Source of the DNA: a virus
IMG/VR virus record: IMGVR_UViG_3300010885_001736
Span: 1-34,314 of that record
Reading direction: 5' to 3' (one strand)
Length of the DNA: 34,314 bases
The position numbers and the translations under genes are program-made. The notes under the pieces were generated by a model. That model saw nothing but the letters and a program-made list of their open reading frames with translations. It was not told the DNA's origin and did no database searches. Positions 1 to 5,585 of the stretch are shown piece by piece; within the stretch, counting starts at the first letter, position 1, and each line of letters begins with the position of its first letter.

Positions 1-123
1 GCATTGCAAGCCCTCGTGACAGTTTTCACGGTCAAACCAGCAGTTAACAAAGATTGTCCTGGCAGCGTTGATGGAGTCCAAGATTGGAGTCTTGGGAATG
101 ATCTTGGTTTTGTATCCCGCAGC
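1..123. repeat. Left copy of 123-bp terminal direct repeat (circular overlap)
   Basis: Bases 1-123 are identical to bases 34192-34314. The repeat lies inside the terminase large-subunit gene, and the reading frame continues unbroken when the two copies are superimposed. This is what an assembler leaves when it opens a circular or circularly permuted genome. A true terminal repeat is less likely, because it would cut terL in two. Confidence 0.93.
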
Positions 124-1098
124 TCTCACGATTTCCTCAATGCTTCTGCCATTGGCCGCCAGCGTCTTGTTCTCGGCATCGTGTGGCAGCCATAACGTGT
201 CGTAGATATAACCAAACGTCTGCATCTTTGCTAGGTAGTCGCTCATTGTTTGCTGGTTGCCTTCAATGTAGCGAATCAGGCGGGTTTCCATGCCAATGAA
301 CTGCAAGAACCAAATGGCCGTAGCGTCTGACCAGCCTAGGTCAAAGATTGCGTGAACGGGCTTTGTCGGGTCATAGTTGACCTTGGTAATGCGCCCATCT
401 AACTCAGCCACTTGCATTTCTTTGGCAAAGATAGCCCCATCCACCGTCTGTCGGCATAAACCTTCCCAAACCACGTTATAGGCCTGTGGATCACGGCTTT
501 TAAGGGCATCTTTCTCCAAGCGTAGCGTTTCAGGAAACCACGGGTTATCTGACCAATTGACCTTGACCACCACGCAGTCATCAGGCGGGTTTAGAACAAA
601 CCGCTGGTAAGTCTCGTCTGTCTCTAACTCAGGGTTGAACGTAATCCAGATTTCTGACTTCTCTTTTCGGATTGTTGGAATAAGCACGTTCCAGGACATT
701 CGGCTGGTTGTTTGGGCTTCCTCCACCCAGCAAATATCTACACCCTCATAAGACTTGACGTTTGCCACATTGTTCTTTAAGCCTACAAAGCTGAACTCAG
801 AACCATTCTTGCCCCTGATGCTTGTTTGGGTGATCTCGTAAAAAGTCCCCAGGCCAAGCGCCTCGATCTGGTCACACAGCAGCTTGTGAACTGAGTCTTT
901 AATTGAAGTCTGGAATTCACGGGCGCAAAGCACACGCAACGGGGATTGTGCGCCTTTAATCAATAACGCCCTGGCAACACCCCAAGACTTAGCCCCGCCT
1001 CGTCCACCGTACAGGACTTTGTACCTGGAGGGCTGAAACAAGCATTGCAGCTTTAGCGGAAATTCCGCTTTAGCGATGGCTGAGTTGACTTCACTCAT
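1..1098 (-). CDS. terL: Terminase large subunit, 5' part (N-terminal 366 residues)
   Basis: ATPase-nuclease motor that pumps DNA into the prohead through the portal. Translation starts at the ATG at 1098, overlapping the end of terS by 8 bp, and stays open to the window edge; it resumes at 34191 to give about 427 residues in all. The Walker A motif GGRGGAKS is at residues 31-38 and Walker B VDICWVEE at 120-127, as in the Terminase_3 (PBSX-type) family. The RNase H-like nuclease domain begins near residue 250 with IFDLGWSD, whose first Asp is a likely metal ligand. The gene is split only by the linearisation of the circle, not by mutation. Confidence 0.95.
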   Translation of the reverse strand, partial: MSEVNSAIAKAEFPLKLQCLFQPSRYKVLYGGRGGAKSWGVARALLIKGAQSPLRVLCAREFQTSIKDSVHKLLCDQIEALGLGTFYEITQTSIRGKNGSEFSFVGLKNNVANVKSYEGVDICWVEEAQTTSRMSWNVLIPTIRKEKSEIWITFNPELETDETYQRFVLNPPDDCVVVKVNWSDNPWFPETLRLEKDALKSRDPQAYNVVWEGLCRQTVDGAIFAKEMQVAELDGRITKVNYDPTKPVHAIFDLGWSDATAIWFLQFIGMETRLIRYIEGNQQTMSDYLAKMQTFGYIYDTLWLPHDAENKTLAANGRSIEEIVRAAGYKTKIIPKTPILDSINAARTIFVNCWFDRENCHEGLQC

Positions 1099-1495
1099 TA
1101 GGCTTTACAAAACTGACCTGGATGCCTGACAGCAGCGGTGCGCCATCAGCACCCGTGATCTCAGTTTTTGTGCTTTCACGATACTTTTTTGGGAATCGTG
1201 CCGCCATTGATCGTGACCACAAAGATGCGTTCAAACGATCGCTTTCTTTGTTCTCAACCATGTAAGCCTGTGCTTGTTCTTCCCACCAGGCTTGCTCATG
1301 AGTCTTTGCATCGTCCAAGGCGTGCAAAAATTCTTCATGAGCATCACGCCATGAATACATTGTTCGTAAGGAAACGTTAAGAGTTGATGCTATTTGCTCA
1401 ACAGACTTACCGATTTTGCCCAGGGCAACCACTTCCTCACAATACTTTGGATCGTAGAGGGATGGACGTCCAACAGGGCGCTTTTCTTCGGTCAT
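1091..1495 (-). CDS. terS: Terminase small subunit
   Basis: A 134-residue DNA-recognition subunit that would select the packaging site and load TerL. The N-terminus GRPSLYDPKYCEEVVALG followed by a helix-turn-helix (about residues 28-52, KSVEQIASTLNVSLRTMYSW) is typical of small terminases of P22-like and related podoviruses. A central charged helical segment (about 60-100) would form the oligomeric ring. It lies directly upstream of terL with an 8-bp overlap and shares an ATGA start-stop overlap with the small gene before it, so the three are translationally coupled. In P22 the pac site lies in this gene; I cannot identify it here. Confidence 0.9.
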   Translation of the reverse strand: MTEEKRPVGRPSLYDPKYCEEVVALGKIGKSVEQIASTLNVSLRTMYSWRDAHEEFLHALDDAKTHEQAWWEEQAQAYMVENKESDRLNASLWSRSMAARFPKKYRESTKTEITGADGAPLLSGIQVSFVKPNE

Positions 1496-1635
1496 TTCTT
1501 CTTAGCCTTCTTTTCGGCTTCTCGCTTTTCGGAATAAGCTATCGCCACGGCTTGTTTGACAGGTTTCCCCGCCTTCACTTCCGCTTTGATGTTCTCTTTA
1601 AACGCTTTCGGGCTGGCTGATTTCTTCAGGGGCAT
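1492..1635 (-). CDS. 47-residue basic protein, DUF6496-like
   Basis: A very short gene starting at the ATG at 1635 and ending in an ATGA overlap with terS. The product is Lys- and Ala-rich: it begins MPLKKSASPKAFKENIKAEV, has the core KAGKPVKQAVAIAYSEKR, and ends in KKAKKK. The pattern 'KxGKPxKQAVAIAY' is what I remember for the small phage family DUF6496, of unknown role. The gene overlaps the preceding coiled-coil gene by 38 bp. The family match is from memory; the reading frame and coupling to terS are visible directly. Confidence 0.75.
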   Translation of the reverse strand: MPLKKSASPKAFKENIKAEVKAGKPVKQAVAIAYSEKREAEKKAKKK

Positions 1636-1768
1636 TTTGTTTCTCCAATTCGGCTAACCAATGATTGCAGTCCTGAAGCGCACCGTTAATCATGTGCAGC
1701 TGGACTTCCAGTTGTTTGCCCTGAGTCATCAAGGTTTCAATTTGTTTGTTGATTGCTTCTTTATTCAT
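1598..1768 (-). CDS. 56-residue coiled-coil protein of unknown function
   Basis: The start at 1768 is chosen because it forms an ATGA overlap with the stop of the GroES-like gene; a longer frame upstream exists but has no such support. The product (MNKEAINKQIETLMTQGKQL...) is almost wholly amphipathic helix with heptad-like spacing over residues 4-40, followed by an acidic Pro-containing tail. No family is recognised. It sits between the co-chaperonin and the DUF6496-like gene in the terminase-proximal part of the late unit. Confidence 0.7.
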   Translation of the reverse strand: MNKEAINKQIETLMTQGKQLEVQLHMINGALQDCNHWLAELEKQNAPEEISQPESV

Positions 1769-2052
1769 GATTCTTCCATTACGAAACATACATCTTGCCA
1801 ACTCATTTTGAGTAAGCGCTCGTCATTGTGCTTGATTTCCTCAAACTTCAGATATTCGTCTTTGTAGTCTTTGCCGAATGTGCCAAAAGTGATGAAGTCA
1901 CCAACGTTTAGGCCCTCTGCTTGGGCTTCTGGGCCTACTGCAACCACAGTCCCACGGCTGTCAGCTTCTGCTGATTGGTAATAAACAATGTCGCTTAAAT
2001 TGCGCTTTTCAGGGCGAACTAGGATTTTGTCTCTCAATGGCTGCAAGTTCAT
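1765..2052 (-). CDS. GroES-like co-chaperonin
   Basis: A 95-residue Cpn10 homologue. The N-terminus LQPLRDKILVRPE and the hairpin RGTVVAVGP (residues 33-41) followed by VGDFITFG are the GroES beta-barrel signature. The mobile-loop position (residues 16-32) carries IVY at 22-24, where bacterial GroES has the IVL tripeptide that docks on GroEL. The expected role is to replace or modify host GroES as the lid on host GroEL during folding of phage proteins, as T4 gp31 does for its coat; P22 coat folding is known to involve GroEL/GroES. ATGA overlaps couple it to both neighbours. The host-replacement role is inference. Confidence 0.88.
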   Translation of the reverse strand: MNLQPLRDKILVRPEKRNLSDIVYYQSAEADSRGTVVAVGPEAQAEGLNVGDFITFGTFGKDYKDEYLKFEEIKHNDERLLKMSWQDVCFVMEES

Positions 2053-2261
2053 TTTGCTTCCTTTGCTGGTCTGCCACGTTTTTTAGGTAAAAAAGAACCC
2101 GCAACTGGTGCGGGTGAAACATCCTCCTCACGGACGATGGCAACTACAAACTCACCACACCAATCATTAGCGTGCTTGTTCTGTAAAACTGGATAGCGTC
2201 TGCAACTACCCATAATCTGAGAGTCACGAAAGAATTTACAAACTTCGCATTTCTCAGTCAT
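2049..2261 (-). CDS. Small Cys-rich, probable zinc-binding protein
   Basis: A 70-residue protein with CEVC at residues 5-8, Cys20 and Cys35 (GSCRRYP and DWCGEF), an arrangement that can hold one zinc ion. The C-terminus has a basic KKRGRPAKEAK tail that resembles an AT-hook (GRP core), suggesting nucleic-acid contact. Similar short 'CxxC...CRRxP...WCGEF' proteins occur in many environmental phages without assigned function. It is joined by ATGA overlaps to the genes on both sides. Confidence 0.75.
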   Translation of the reverse strand: MTEKCEVCKFFRDSQIMGSCRRYPVLQNKHANDWCGEFVVAIVREEDVSPAPVAGSFLPKKRGRPAKEAK

Positions 2262-2458
2262 CGTGACTTTGCCTCACTAGCCAAAACTGCTTTGTTTAAT
2301 CCAGCAGCCAGGCGCTCGGCAAAACCTTTGTTCTCTAAATCAAAAGTTCGGGCCTCTTTGTAATCAGAGAACTTTTCCTGATGTGCCTCGGTAGATGGCA
2401 TCGGAGATTCTCTCCTTGCCGCCAATGCCGCTGCTTCTAACTCGCTCAAGTGTGTCAT
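2258..2458 (-). CDS. 66-residue hypothetical protein overlapping the kinase gene
   Basis: The start at 2458 is preferred because AGGAGG lies just upstream; a second ATG at 2479 with its own GAGGAG would add seven residues. The 5' part overlaps the 3' end of the zeta-type kinase gene by 95 bp in another frame, so both proteins use the same DNA there. The product is Ala- and Glu-rich and predicted helical. It does not resemble the epsilon antitoxin or another known antitoxin, although its position beside a toxin-like kinase makes that worth testing. Confidence 0.62.
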   Translation of the reverse strand: MTHLSELEAAALAARRESPMPSTEAHQEKFSDYKEARTFDLENKGFAERLAAGLNKAVLASEAKSR

Positions 2459-3245
2459 GTAACCTCCTACGAACTTCATTCTCCTCTAGTTTAGGTAGCT
2501 TGTCAAGCTGGCTTGCAATAGCCTTACCTTTTCCTTTGGAGTTATCGACAATTTGAATGTTTACCCTGGGATTGTCTTTGTACTTCTCTTTAAGTTCTTC
2601 AATGACTTTGCGTGCGCCAATATGAGTCTTTAGGTGTTCCTCAATTGGGACGGTGCGGCCAGAACCTTTTTCTTTTTCCATGCGGCTGGCTCGGCTCAAT
2701 GCGCCAAACTCCAGCGCTTCAGCTGGGTCACGGTATGTGTAAACAATACGAACCTTGCGCTTGGCATCTAGGGCCTGTTTGATCTTTTTGTCGGCAGATT
2801 CAAACTTGTTCATGTTGGTGTCGTAGATCATTTCCGACCGTCTAAGGGCTGGATCGACAGATTCCAACAAATCCAAAGCTGTTGTTTTACCAGCACCAGT
2901 ACCGCCAGCGCTAAAGACAACGGTGTTATCCATGCCTTTGGGTGTGGGGTTTGCCAGCTTTTCCGCATACAGCTGCTTCATAAAAGCGCTTGATGGCTCA
3001 TGAACGTCTGCTGACTTTGTGCGGTCTGCTCGGTATTCAGGGGACATTTCCCTGGCAACGTCTGTGTTGATAATGCGGCCACCCTTGGATTCAGGGTGTG
3101 CTGCATATTCCTGAATCAACTCAGGATAGGATTGAGCCAGGCGCTGAAAATAGGCCTGTTCAATAGGGTTTGCAGGGGCAACCGCTTGCGCCCTTGCAGG
3201 GGCTGGCTGTCCCATCCCCATCAATGAGGATAGCTGGACAGCCAT
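2364..3245 (-). CDS. Zeta-toxin-like P-loop kinase
   Basis: A 293-residue protein with a strong Walker A (GGTGAGKTT, residues 114-122) and zeta-family features: INTDVAREMSPEY (59-71) with a downstream VHEPSS, YDTNMN (141-146), an Arg-rich segment with RDPAEA (172-177), GRTVP (196-200) and DNS (234-236). Zeta kinases phosphorylate UDP-N-acetylglucosamine or related substrates and can block cell-wall synthesis. The NTD and VHEPSS block lies before the P-loop here, whereas I know it after the P-loop in canonical zeta proteins. Residues 1-50 are an Ala/Pro-rich leader. It is second in the late unit, 3 bp after the previous gene. Whether it is a toxin or a packaged enzyme is unknown. Confidence 0.72.
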   Translation of the reverse strand: MAVQLSSLMGMGQPAPARAQAVAPANPIEQAYFQRLAQSYPELIQEYAAHPESKGGRIINTDVAREMSPEYRADRTKSADVHEPSSAFMKQLYAEKLANPTPKGMDNTVVFSAGGTGAGKTTALDLLESVDPALRRSEMIYDTNMNKFESADKKIKQALDAKRKVRIVYTYRDPAEALEFGALSRASRMEKEKGSGRTVPIEEHLKTHIGARKVIEELKEKYKDNPRVNIQIVDNSKGKGKAIASQLDKLPKLEENEVRRRLHDTLERVRSSGIGGKERISDAIYRGTSGKVL

Positions 3246-3248
3246 TTT

Positions 3249-3461
3249 TTAGCGGTACTCTGAACGGGTCTTGGTGTAGCAGATGCCTTCGGTGCGGCCA
3301 GTATTGAACTGCTTGTCAGCACCAGTTTGATCTTCTTTACCCATCGCCACGCCACCACGCATTTTTTCCATGCGCTCGCCTGTGCGGTCAGAAGATGTTG
3401 CACCTTTGGGGGGTGTTGCACCAGTTGTGCTCTTAGCCATTGTTGTGTCTGCTTTTCCCAT
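3249..3461 (-). CDS. 70-residue hypothetical protein, first gene of the late leftward unit
   Basis: The start at 3461 follows AAGGA with normal spacing and lies about 25 bp downstream of the predicted transcription start. The product is Thr-, Gly- and Lys-rich, with MAKSTTGATPPKGATS near the N-terminus and a C-terminus GRTEGICYTKTRSEYR. The composition suggests a flexible, perhaps virion-associated protein. No family is recognised. It precedes the kinase gene by 3 bp. Confidence 0.72.
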   Translation of the reverse strand: MGKADTTMAKSTTGATPPKGATSSDRTGERMEKMRGGVAMGKEDQTGADKQFNTGRTEGICYTKTRSEYR

Positions 3462-3492
3462 GATTTTTCCTTGCAAAGAATTTATGGTTTTG

Positions 3493-3521
3493 ACTTTATG
3501 CGCTATGTGGCACAATGTCAA
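3493..3521 (-). promoter_or_regulatory. Predicted promoter of the late leftward unit
   Basis: On the minus strand TTGACA (3521-3516) is followed after 17 bp by TAAAGT (3498-3493). The -35 is consensus and the -10 matches 4 of 6. Initiation near 3486 would transcribe the gene at 3461 and then the terminase and virion genes. A TTGACT on the plus strand at 3490-3495 overlaps it and could serve the opposite gene at 3546, so the two promoters may compete. Confidence 0.6.
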
Positions 3522-3545
3522 TCACCATTTTAACAGGAATTTATC

Positions 3546-3752
3546 ATGGCTACAAACTTCAAAATCACAGAGCAAAAACGTCAACCTACAAGCGGAGGCC
3601 ATTACGAAAAAGTCTCTGAGCATCGTGAGGAACTTCGCAGAATCGCAGCTGTGGAAAAAGAACTCAAACGTCATGAGTCGCAAGGCCTAGACAAAGCCCA
3701 CAAAGGCGGCTCACAAAAAGACGCACCGCTGCCCAATATGCGCTCATATTGA
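3546..3752 (+). CDS. 68-residue charged hypothetical protein, lone rightward gene
   Basis: The start ATG has AGGA eight bases upstream. The product is highly charged and helical in the middle (EKVSEHREELRRIAAVEKEL) and ends DAPLPNMRSY. It is the only rightward gene between two leftward blocks: head to head with the late unit (84-bp gap) and tail to tail with the YbcO-like gene (9-bp overlap). The position is like that of a late-switch regulator or a moron gene, but no DNA-binding motif is visible and no function is assigned. Confidence 0.65.
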   Translation: MATNFKITEQKRQPTSGGHYEKVSEHREELRRIAAVEKELKRHESQGLDKAHKGGSQKDAPLPNMRSY

Positions 3753-4058
3753 GGGTTTTGGCACTTCGGTAGGCCAGCCGTCACCAAGTGCCTTAACTGT
3801 TGCTGTGTGGGCTTTTAACCACATTTTTTTGCGCTCGTCTTTTGTAAAATTTGCGCCCTGGTCAATTTCGTAATGACACGCCAGGCAAAGGGCAGCCACC
3901 AGGTTGTCATCGGCCTTGATGCCCTTACCCTTACCACCGCCCCAATTACTGTGAGCCGCTTGGACGCCATTGTCCATGCCACAGTTTTGACAGGAAAGAC
4001 CCGCCACTAACTTCAGCAGCTTCTGGCTTCTCACATATTTGTGCTTGGGATATTGCAT
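3744..4058 (-). CDS. YbcO-like (DUF1364) HNH-type nuclease
   Basis: A 104-residue protein with the pattern CQNCGMDNGVQAAHSN, then GGGKGKGIKADDN, then ALCLACHYEIDQG. Two CxxC pairs would hold a structural zinc, and AHS plus ACHYEID give the His/Asp residues of an HNH nuclease core. This matches the lambdoid YbcO (DUF1364) family, found beside NinB and RusA in phage recombination blocks, as here. The start at 4058 is uncertain: the conserved part begins about residue 8, and in-frame ATGs exist further upstream inside the preceding gene. It is the last gene of the early leftward unit. Confidence 0.8.
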   Translation of the reverse strand: MQYPKHKYVRSQKLLKLVAGLSCQNCGMDNGVQAAHSNWGGGKGKGIKADDNLVAALCLACHYEIDQGANFTKDERKKMWLKAHTATVKALGDGWPTEVPKPSI

Positions 4059-4176
4059 ATTCTTTGGTGTAAAACTTGTGGTTGTTCTCACATTGGCGTT
4101 TGCGGCTAACAAATTCTGGGTTTGACCTGGTATCCAAAACTTTGAGGGTTTCAGAGCCGCAGCGGGGACACATCAT
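3946..4176 (-). CDS. Zinc-ribbon protein with an NrdR-like N-terminus
   Basis: A 76-residue product starting at the first of two adjacent ATGs (4176), in ATGA overlap with ninB and preceded by AAGGAA. Residues 2-40 give CPRCGSETLKVLDTR, then RKRQCENNHKFYTKEY, the four-Cys-like zinc ribbon of the N-terminus of NrdR, although the fourth ligand looks replaced (CENNH). The ATP-cone of NrdR is absent, so it is not a complete NrdR. The last 113 bp overlap the YbcO-like gene in another frame, and this C-terminus may carry no function. Confidence 0.68.
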   Translation of the reverse strand: MMCPRCGSETLKVLDTRSNPEFVSRKRQCENNHKFYTKEYAISQAQICEKPEAAEVSGGSFLSKLWHGQWRPSGSQ

Positions 4177-4574
4177 GTTTCTATTCCTTTTTCTGTCATC
4201 CAGGCCAAAAGCCATTCAATAAACTCTGAGCCTTCTTCTTTTGTAAATTTGTGGCTTTGGAGGCCAAGCTGAACAACACGCTCACCGTCCAGACTTGGGG
4301 CAACCTTGCCGATCTTGCGGCCAGTCTCATGCGCCCATTGGTCAATCAATAGGCGTTTCCAATCGTCAGCTGTCCAGGTAGAACCCACGGCCTTCATGCT
4401 TTTTGCAACCTGGTCAATCAGGCTGTGAAACATGGCGTTTTGATCTGTGCTTCGGCTGGCCTTTTTGATTTCCAGGCGCAGCTGCTTTCCAGCTTGCAGA
4501 TTTTCTTTGATCTTGGGCCATAAGTCTTTCAGCACCGCATGGCCTTGTTGTGCATTGTGCAGCGTGACAATCAT
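4173..4574 (-). CDS. ninB: NinB-family recombination protein
   Basis: A 133-residue homologue of lambda NinB (Orf), a mediator that helps annealing proteins load on SSB-coated single strands. The diagnostic core is KKASRSTDQNAMFHSLIDQV near residues 37-56, followed by WKRLLIDQW and a C-terminal EFIEWLLAW helix. The start is taken as the ATG at 4574, which overlaps the stop of the small membrane-protein gene (ATGA); a TTG at 4610 would extend it by 12 residues. Its partners in this genome would be the ERF annealing protein and the SSB-like protein of the rightward unit. Confidence 0.85.
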   Translation of the reverse strand: MIVTLHNAQQGHAVLKDLWPKIKENLQAGKQLRLEIKKASRSTDQNAMFHSLIDQVAKSMKAVGSTWTADDWKRLLIDQWAHETGRKIGKVAPSLDGERVVQLGLQSHKFTKEEGSEFIEWLLAWMTEKGIET

Positions 4575-4660
4575 GGTTTGATCCACAGAAACCAAGCCAT
4601 CAATGCCCAATGTGCGATCAGTAAGCCAACAAGCAATAAATAAACAACTTTGTTGCTCAT
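4571..4660 (-). CDS. 29-residue single-pass membrane peptide
   Basis: An ATG at 4660 opens a 30-codon frame whose start and stop both form ATGA overlaps, with the glutaredoxin gene upstream and ninB downstream. The product is nearly all hydrophobic after a Ser-Asn-Lys start (VVYLLLVGLLIAHWALMAWF) and ends WIKP, so one transmembrane helix is expected with the N-terminus probably inside. The double overlap is good evidence that it is translated. The function is unknown. Confidence 0.7.
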   Translation of the reverse strand: MSNKVVYLLLVGLLIAHWALMAWFLWIKP

Positions 4661-4893
4661 ACGCCCTCCAGCTGCTTTAGCGCTGCTTGGAGGCCAGCCA
4701 AACCGCCAACCCTTTGGTCATCAATGATAATCTGAGGCATTCCACGCACGCCTGGATAAGCAAACTCAAACGCAAATCTAACTTTTTCATTGCTGAAATC
4801 AAGTTCAACAAAACGCAGCCCCTTTTCTTTCATCAGCTTTTTTGCTGTGACGCAGTTTGGGCAGCCTGATTTTGTGTAAATAAAGATATTCAT
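4657..4893 (-). CDS. Glutaredoxin
   Basis: A 78-residue thioredoxin-fold protein with the dithiol site CPNC (residues 11-14) after a first strand MNIFIYTKSG, the cis-proline segment GMPQIIIDD near 51-59, and GGLAGL in the GSH-binding turn. Phage glutaredoxins supply electrons to ribonucleotide reductase; this genome shows no such reductase, so it would act on the host enzyme or in another redox role. Coupled by ATGA to rusA upstream and the small membrane peptide downstream. Confidence 0.9.
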   Translation of the reverse strand: MNIFIYTKSGCPNCVTAKKLMKEKGLRFVELDFSNEKVRFAFEFAYPGVRGMPQIIIDDQRVGGLAGLQAALKQLEGV

Positions 4894-5309
4894 ATTTGCC
4901 TCACCAAAACCTCAACCTTGGCAGTCTCGCCATAAACCTTCGTGGCGTGAATTGACGTTATTTGCGCATCCGATAAAAAGACAATTTTGTCCATGCCATC
5001 ACAAATTGCTTTGACCACGTTGTCCAGGTCAGGCTTTTTTGTGTGTTGTTCAAAACCTTTTAAACAGGCCTCTGTGCGTTTTTTTGTGTAAGACGCTGGA
5101 ACGGAAAAGGTAACGTAGATATAAGCCTCTAGAGGCCCTTCTAGGGCTTCTGACGCACCCATTGCCGCTTTTGCCATCATTGCAACCTCAGATTCATAGG
5201 TTTTTGTCTTTTGTGGCGTGTAGGCAACGGGAAATTTCCCCCTGGTTGAAAACCTCGGTCTGCCTTTGGCTACTGGCTCACCGTAAACCGTGAACATTAT
5301 TGAGATCAT
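4890..5309 (-). CDS. rusA: RusA-family Holliday junction resolvase
   Basis: A 139-residue endonuclease that cuts four-way DNA junctions and so trims recombination and replication intermediates before packaging. The N-terminus has the family hairpin GEPVAKGRPRFS, and the active-site block KKPDLDNVVKAICDGM supplies Asp94, Asp96 and Lys100; Asp114 in FLSDAQI is the third acidic residue. These correspond to D70, D72, K76 and D91 of E. coli RusA. The length fits the family. ATGA overlaps at both ends place it in the early leftward unit with ninB and the YbcO-like nuclease. Confidence 0.93.
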   Translation of the reverse strand: MISIMFTVYGEPVAKGRPRFSTRGKFPVAYTPQKTKTYESEVAMMAKAAMGASEALEGPLEAYIYVTFSVPASYTKKRTEACLKGFEQHTKKPDLDNVVKAICDGMDKIVFLSDAQITSIHATKVYGETAKVEVLVRQI

Positions 5310-5575
5310 TTTTTGTCTTTCTGTTCGTTCATGCGTCTGCGCAAATCGTCAGCAGCTGCCTGGCCTCGCCTCTTGGCAATGTCTGCCAGAGTTTGCTGCC
5401 ACCAGTATTGCGCTTCCCCTCTGCCCTCCTCCAGCGCTTTCTTGCGATAACGTCTGATCCATTCCAGGGCTTCGGTGTGCCTCATAGTCTCCTGTAAGTT
5501 CAAGCGCTCTAAGGATGACAAACTCGCTAAATTGCTGGCCTTCTTTGGCTCGATCAAGGATTGCTGTTGCTTCAT
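5306..5575 (-). CDS. Hypothetical protein, basic helical C-terminus
   Basis: An 89-residue frame with ATGA overlaps at both ends. Only its second half looks conserved: EALEWIRRYRKKALEEG, then WWQQTLADIAKRRG and DDLRRRMN, a pattern I associate with small proteins of phage replication blocks. The first 29 residues are Ser/Leu/Lys-rich and less protein-like. An internal ATG at 5486 with AGGAG just upstream would give a 59-residue product containing only the conserved part. See the overlapping frame starting at 5585. Confidence 0.6.
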   Translation of the reverse strand: MKQQQSLIEPKKASNLASLSSLERLNLQETMRHTEALEWIRRYRKKALEEGRGEAQYWWQQTLADIAKRRGQAAADDLRRRMNEQKDKK

Positions 5576-5585
5576 GGTGCGTCAT
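5349..5585 (-). CDS. Overlapping frame with a protein-like N-terminus
   Basis: This 78-residue frame starts with the ATG at 5585, 14 bp before the end of the upstream gene. Residues 1-38 (THHEATAILDRAKEGQQF, then LRALELTGDYEA) read like a genuine small phage protein, while the remainder (SQESAGGGQRGSA...) reads like an out-of-frame tail. The neighbour in the +1 frame shows the opposite pattern. Either two genes overlap, or one ancestral gene was split by a frameshift near 5490. Confidence 0.4.
   Translation of the reverse strand: MTHHEATAILDRAKEGQQFSEFVILRALELTGDYEAHRSPGMDQTLSQESAGGGQRGSAILVAANSGRHCQEARPGSC

Noticed and set aside
3946-4176. Complete NrdR regulator
   Set aside because: Only the N-terminal zinc ribbon is present; the ATP-cone is missing and one zinc ligand looks replaced, so the name NrdR is not used.
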